A stretch of DNA of 47,600 nucleotides from an uncultured Odoribacter sp. (GTDB lineage: Bacteria > Bacteroidota > Bacteroidia > Bacteroidales > Marinifilaceae). Positions 44,774-47,600 of the stretch are shown in pieces. Each line of letters starts with the position of its first letter. Within the stretch, counting starts at the first letter, position 1. Both the position numbers and the translations under genes were made by a program. The DNA is taken from positions 1 to 47,600 of the forward strand of contig UQTM01000021.1 of the NCBI GenBank assembly GCA_900544025.1. Reading direction: 5' to 3'. The notes under the pieces were generated by a model that had not been told where the DNA came from, made no database searches, and saw only the letters and a list, made by a program, of their open reading frames with translations.

Positions 44774-45127
44774 ATGAACGGAGTTATTGAAATTGAGGGA
44801 ATGGAATTTTTCGCCTATCACGGCTGTTTTGAAGCAGAACAAATCGTGGGAAATAAATTTACGGTATATGCCTGCCTGCATTACAACTGCGAACAGGCAG
44901 CTCATTCCGATTACATAGGAGATGCTTTAAGCTACCAGACCGCCTACGAGATCATCGCCCGCGAAATGATGAAACGTTCCCATCTGCTGGAGCACGTCGG
45001 AAACCGCATCTTAGATTCTTTGTATAAAGAATTTCCCGAATTGCAATACGCAAAAATCAAGATCTCGAAGCTGAATCCTCCCTTAGGCGGGAAAATCTAC
45101 AGCACCAGCGTAACTTTAGAAAAATAA
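44774..45127 (+). CDS. folB: Dihydroneopterin aldolase
   Basis: A 117-residue FolB from ATG 44774 (MNGVIEIEGMEFFAYHGC). It splits dihydroneopterin to 6-hydroxymethyl-dihydropterin in folate synthesis. Family residues are visible: the glutamate after AYHGCFEAEQ, the LLEHVGNRILDSL helix and the catalytic lysine in KISKLNPPLGG. Normal length for the octameric enzyme. Confidence 0.93.
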   Translation: MNGVIEIEGMEFFAYHGCFEAEQIVGNKFTVYACLHYNCEQAAHSDYIGDALSYQTAYEIIAREMMKRSHLLEHVGNRILDSLYKEFPELQYAKIKISKLNPPLGGKIYSTSVTLEK

Positions 45128-45188
45128 ATTTCCGTTTCTTTGGCATTTAACAAATTTGTCATATCTTTGCACTGCAAAATCGCAACAG

Positions 45189-45259
45189 GGTCGGTTGGCC
45201 GAGCGGTTAGGCAGCGGTCTGCAAAACCGCGTACAGCAGTTCAAATCTGCTACCGACCT
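45189..45259 (+). tRNA. tRNA-Cys (anticodon GCA)
   Basis: 71 bases. Acceptor GGTCGGT pairs with ACCGACC, discriminator T (U73 is usual for Cys). The D arm is GGCCGAGCGGTTAGGC, the anticodon loop CTGCAAA gives GCA, and the T arm is AGCAGTTCAAATCTGCT. CCA is not encoded. A terminator hairpin follows. Confidence 0.95.
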
Positions 45260-45263
45260 CGAA

Positions 45264-45302
45264 AAAACGCAACTCATTTGAATATAAATAGTTGCGTTTT
45301 CT
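45264..45302 (+). terminator. Terminator of tRNA-Cys
   Basis: AAAACGCAACT pairs with AGTTGCGTTTT across a 16-base loop; CTATTTTC follows. Confidence 0.7.
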
Positions 45303-45582
45303 ATTTTCTTACATCAACCCTCCATTCATTGTAGCATTAGTGTGGCTTGTTTCCCAAAGTCATACCTTAGCGTAGTACTAAATTGCTGTTTTGTTGATCT
45401 TTTCCCAGCAACTGGCGTGAGCACAAATTGCACAGAAGAGAATGATAGACTGCATCCCGCTAAATGCAAAGTAAATAAGTGAAAATACCTTTTTAAAGGA
45501 AGTATATAAATAACATAACGACTCCCCTTTTCAGATTATATACTTATCTTTGATCGTATCAGAAAAACAATACTGTAATTAT
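45303..45582. other. Intergenic region, nothing recognised
   Basis: 280 bases between tRNA-Cys and the MmcQ/YjbR gene. It contains no frame of note; only the -7 box TATCTTTG at 45545-45552 for the following gene. The part near 45340-45470 has higher GC and could be a remnant of an older gene, but I could not identify it. Confidence 0.4.
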
Positions 45583-45951
45583 ATGAATCTTGAAGAGTTA
45601 CGAAACCATTGCCTTGCTATAAAAAAAGCAGAAGAATGTACTCCCTTCGGAGAAGATATTCTGGTATATAAAATTATGAATAAGATGTTCGCCTTTTTTT
45701 CTCTAAATCCGAAAGATAACGAACATTTCGTCGTTATAAAATGCGATCCGGGGAAGACTGTGGAATTAAGAGAAAAATACAGGGGCGTTACTAAAGGATA
45801 TTATGCAGGAAATAGTTTAATGTGGAACTCTGTATATATTCAAAAAGACGTACCAGACCAACTGATTATAGAATTGATACAACATTCAGTGGATGAAGTT
45901 ATAAAGAAACTTTCAAAACAGAAACAAAAAGAATATCGGGATATTGTATAA
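45583..45951 (+). CDS. MmcQ/YjbR-family protein
   Basis: About 122 residues from ATG 45583 (MNLEELRNHCLAIKKAEE); the frame is open further upstream, but the -7 box TATCTTTG (45545-45552) lies there. The family (PF04237) has a DNA-binding-like double-wing fold; signatures include CTPFGEDILVYKIMNKMFAFF, HFVVIKCDPGKTVELRE and GYYAGNSLMWNSVYI. Function is poorly known; some relatives lie near mismatch or DNA-repair genes. Single gene. Confidence 0.85.
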   Translation: MNLEELRNHCLAIKKAEECTPFGEDILVYKIMNKMFAFFSLNPKDNEHFVVIKCDPGKTVELREKYRGVTKGYYAGNSLMWNSVYIQKDVPDQLIIELIQHSVDEVIKKLSKQKQKEYRDIV

Positions 45952-45962
45952 AAGATATATAC

Positions 45963-45996
45963 ATTGTAATACGATACAAGCACATCGTATTACAAT
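45963..45996. repeat. Perfect 13-bp inverted repeat
   Basis: ATTGTAATACGAT (45963-45975) and ATCGTATTACAAT (45984-45996), 8-base loop. It could terminate the MmcQ/YjbR gene, but there is no T run; it shares the ACGATA/TATCGT core with the sites near the XRE promoter, so it may be an operator. Confidence 0.6.
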
Positions 45997-46031
45997 ATAC
46001 AAAGCAAATAAAATGATAATCATTTTACTTC

Positions 46032-46106
46032 AAAACGATATATTCCGTCATATATTTATCTCTATACAATATAATTCATATATTTGCAATACAGAAAAAC
46101 GATATA
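46032..46106 (+). promoter_or_regulatory. Promoter and probable operator of the XRE-Fic genes
   Basis: TTTA (46055-46058), 20 bases, TATATTTG (46079-46086). Two identical 11-base direct repeats AAAACGATATA lie on either side of it, at 46032-46042 and 46096-46106. This suits autorepression by the XRE protein encoded directly downstream. Confidence 0.5.
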
Positions 46107-46109
46107 AAC

Positions 46110-46406
46110 ATGGAACTTAGAATCAAAGAGATTTTAGCCGACAGAGGAATTAAAATAAGCACGTTTGCGGCTGAAGTTGGCATTACACAGGCTAATATGA
46201 GCAACATTGTGAACGGCAAGAGTAAGCCATCACTTAAAACCCTTCAAAAGATTGCCGAAGTTTTAAAAGTAGAATTCTGGGAATTATTCACATCCTCGAC
46301 TTCCAAAGAAGAACTAACAGCCCTCATAAGCCACAAGGGGGACTTCTATAAGGCAAGCACGATAGAAGAATTGAAAAAGATTGTAGAGAAGATCAAGCAG
46401 AAATAA
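46110..46406 (+). CDS. XRE-family transcriptional regulator
   Basis: A 98-residue protein. Residues 1-60 are a helix-turn-helix of the XRE/Cro type: MELRIKEILADRGIKIS, then FAAEVGITQANMSNIVNGKSK, the typical recognition region. The C-terminus is a short helical tail ending KKIVEKIKQK. It lies 9 bases before fic on the same strand. Such a regulator usually represses its own operon, and the repeats around its promoter fit that. Confidence 0.85.
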   Translation: MELRIKEILADRGIKISTFAAEVGITQANMSNIVNGKSKPSLKTLQKIAEVLKVEFWELFTSSTSKEELTALISHKGDFYKASTIEELKKIVEKIKQK

Positions 46407-46415
46407 ATCAACACT

Positions 46416-47168
46416 ATGATAAACACAATACTCACCGAAGTAGATGCTTTAAAAGCTAAATTATCGACTATCCGCCCTTTGCCGAATGAGGCAATAAAAA
46501 AGATTCAAGACGCAATAGAGATTGAATATACCTACGATAGCAACCGAATCGAAGGGAACACCCTGACACTTCAAGAGACAGCGTTAGTCGTTAATGAAGG
46601 TGTAACGATCTCCGGCAAGAGTATGCGCGAACACTTGGAGGCAATCAACCACAGCGAAGCAATAGACTTTATAAAGGGCATTGCCGGACGAAGCGAGCCG
46701 ATTTCCGAAAGAACTATAAAGGATATTCACGCAATCGTATTGCACGGGATAGACCGGGAGAACGCGGGGAAATATCGTACTGTTCCGGTTATGATCTCCG
46801 GTAGCCGACACATCCCGCCTGCACCCTATAAGTTAGACAGATTAATGGAGGACTTTATAACGGAGTATAGGCGGAAAGAAGAAGCCAGGGAACACCCGGT
46901 ATTAATCGCGGCTTATCTGCACGATGAGCTTGTGAGGATTCACCCTTTTATCGACGGTAACGGGCGTACAAGCCGATTGCTAATGAATCTATTCCTGCGC
47001 CGGCACGGTTACACACTGGTATCGTTGAAAAGTGACAATGAAGCGAAAGTAAGGTATTATGAATCACTTGAGAAGTCACATACAGAAGGGATAAGTAATG
47101 ATTTCAATCTGATCGTTGCCACTGCTGTCCGGGATTCTTTGAAAAGATATTTAGAGATTGTGTTGTGA
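46416..47168 (+). CDS. Fic-domain AMPylase with N-terminal inhibitory motif
   Basis: A 250-residue Fic protein. The catalytic motif is HPFIDGNGRTSRLLMN, matching HxFx(D/E)GNGRxxR, so it is probably active in transferring AMP (or another nucleotide) to a target protein. Near residue 45 SNRIEGN fits the inhibitory motif (S/T)xxxE(G/N) of class II Fic proteins, which blocks the active site until relieved. With the XRE gene it forms a compact two-gene unit. Its last codon and stop fall inside the first CRISPR repeat. The target is unknown. Confidence 0.9.
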   Translation: MINTILTEVDALKAKLSTIRPLPNEAIKKIQDAIEIEYTYDSNRIEGNTLTLQETALVVNEGVTISGKSMREHLEAINHSEAIDFIKGIAGRSEPISERTIKDIHAIVLHGIDRENAGKYRTVPVMISGSRHIPPAPYKLDRLMEDFITEYRRKEEAREHPVLIAAYLHDELVRIHPFIDGNGRTSRLLMNLFLRRHGYTLVSLKSDNEAKVRYYESLEKSHTEGISNDFNLIVATAVRDSLKRYLEIVL

Positions 47169-47600
47169 TTTGCTTTCAGAATCGTATCTTTAGCATAGGT
47201 AATACACCCCCCATCGCTGGAGATAATATCGCCCAGCTGTTGTGATTTGCTTTCAAAGTCGTACCTTTAGCATAGGTAATACAACAAGTTCAGGATGAGG
47301 CGGCTCATGCGGTGGTTGTGATTTGCTTTCAAAGTCGTACCTTTAGCATAGGTAATACAACGAGTCGTGCTATATCAATACCATAAAGGAGTTGTGATTT
47401 GCTTTCAAAGTCGTACCTTTAGCATAGGTAATACAACCGGTCTTCGCCATGGGTGCAGTTGCCTTGTGTTGTGATTTGCTTTCAAAGTCGTACCTTTAGC
47501 ATAGGTAATACAACGCGACATAAACCATTTTACCGCCCATTTTTGTTGTGATTTGCTTTCAAAGTCGTACCTTTAGCATAGGTAATACAACAAGATATTG
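47162..47600 (+). CRISPR. CRISPR array, type II-C-like, six repeats seen, cut by window edge
   Basis: Direct repeats of 47 bases start at 47162, 47239, 47315, 47391, 47468 and 47545, with spacers of 29-30 bases and a partial sixth spacer at the edge. The repeat starts GTTGTGATTTGCTTTCAAA, as in the B. fragilis type II-C repeat, and ends AATACAAC. Repeats 2-6 are identical; repeat 1 has four differences, marking an array end. In type II-C the degenerate repeat usually lies at the transcriptional start, so transcription should run rightwards. No cas gene or tracrRNA was found in the window; both are expected to the right. Confidence 0.95.

Noticed and set aside
45140..45334. 64-residue frame over tRNA-Cys
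   Set aside because: It covers the tRNA and its terminator and has no protein-like features.

Overview
Most of this window (about 1.58 kb to the right edge) reads as one Bacteroidota chromosome, order Bacteroidales. The evidence is the repeated promoter form TTTG-N19/20-TAnnTTTG instead of E. coli-type boxes, the acpP-fabF-rnc block beside purN, dnaE followed by trxA, a SpoIIM/RDD/MoxR/DUF58 cluster, paired half-size chromate transporters, and a 47-bp CRISPR repeat of the Bacteroides type II-C kind. The family may be Odoribacteraceae, but that is only a guess. The first ~1.57 kb is different: very AT-rich, Clostridium-like codon use, a NiaR repressor and a truncated FAD oxidoreductase. It joins the Bacteroidales DNA inside an open reading frame, so it is most likely an assembly chimera.

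Layout. 1-1,570: Clostridium-like DNA (FAD oxidoreductase, NiaR, tail of an HD-type protein). 1,590-8,385, minus strand: a tightly overlapping surface-sugar operon. It has two FdtA/QdtA-like ketoisomerases, a GNAT acetyltransferase, an acyl carrier protein, an SDR reductase, an AMP-forming ligase, a LuxE-like acyl-protein synthetase, a LuxC-like acyl reductase and a DegT-type aminotransferase whose 3' end is lost at the junction. The set suggests a dTDP-3-amino-6-deoxyhexose carrying an unusual carrier-borne acyl group. 8,943-15,880: topB, a chromate transporter pair, a porin, a LUD protein and an MFS exporter. 15,937-23,161: a minus-strand operon of SpoIIM, a membrane protein, DUF4129, DUF4350, MoxR and DUF58, divergent from RDD and DUF5684 genes; this looks like a membrane-embedded MoxR/vWA machine of unknown role.

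23,288-42,189 is mostly housekeeping: efp, a lipoprotein, rnc, fabF, acpP, purN, dnaE, trxA, a second DUF58 gene, a second chromate transporter pair, an M23 peptidase, a frameshifted cstA, rnr, an SDR-type threonine dehydrogenase, rnhA and superoxide dismutase. 42,190-43,800 has no normal gene but is full of hairpins, a probable small RNA with mutually exclusive foldings, and a duplicated 3' end of tRNA-Val. 43,805-46,000 holds a TonB-like protein, a second probable small RNA, folB, tRNA-Cys and a MmcQ/YjbR protein.

The right edge holds an XRE-Fic pair running directly into a CRISPR array: six 47-bp repeats, the first degenerate and containing the stop codon of fic. No cas gene is inside the window; they would be expected to the right. 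The most unusual items are the LuxC/LuxE/ACP sugar cassette, the structured 42.6-43.2 kb region, the pseudo-tRNA duplication, and the CRISPR array whose repeats contain a near match to the host -7 promoter box.
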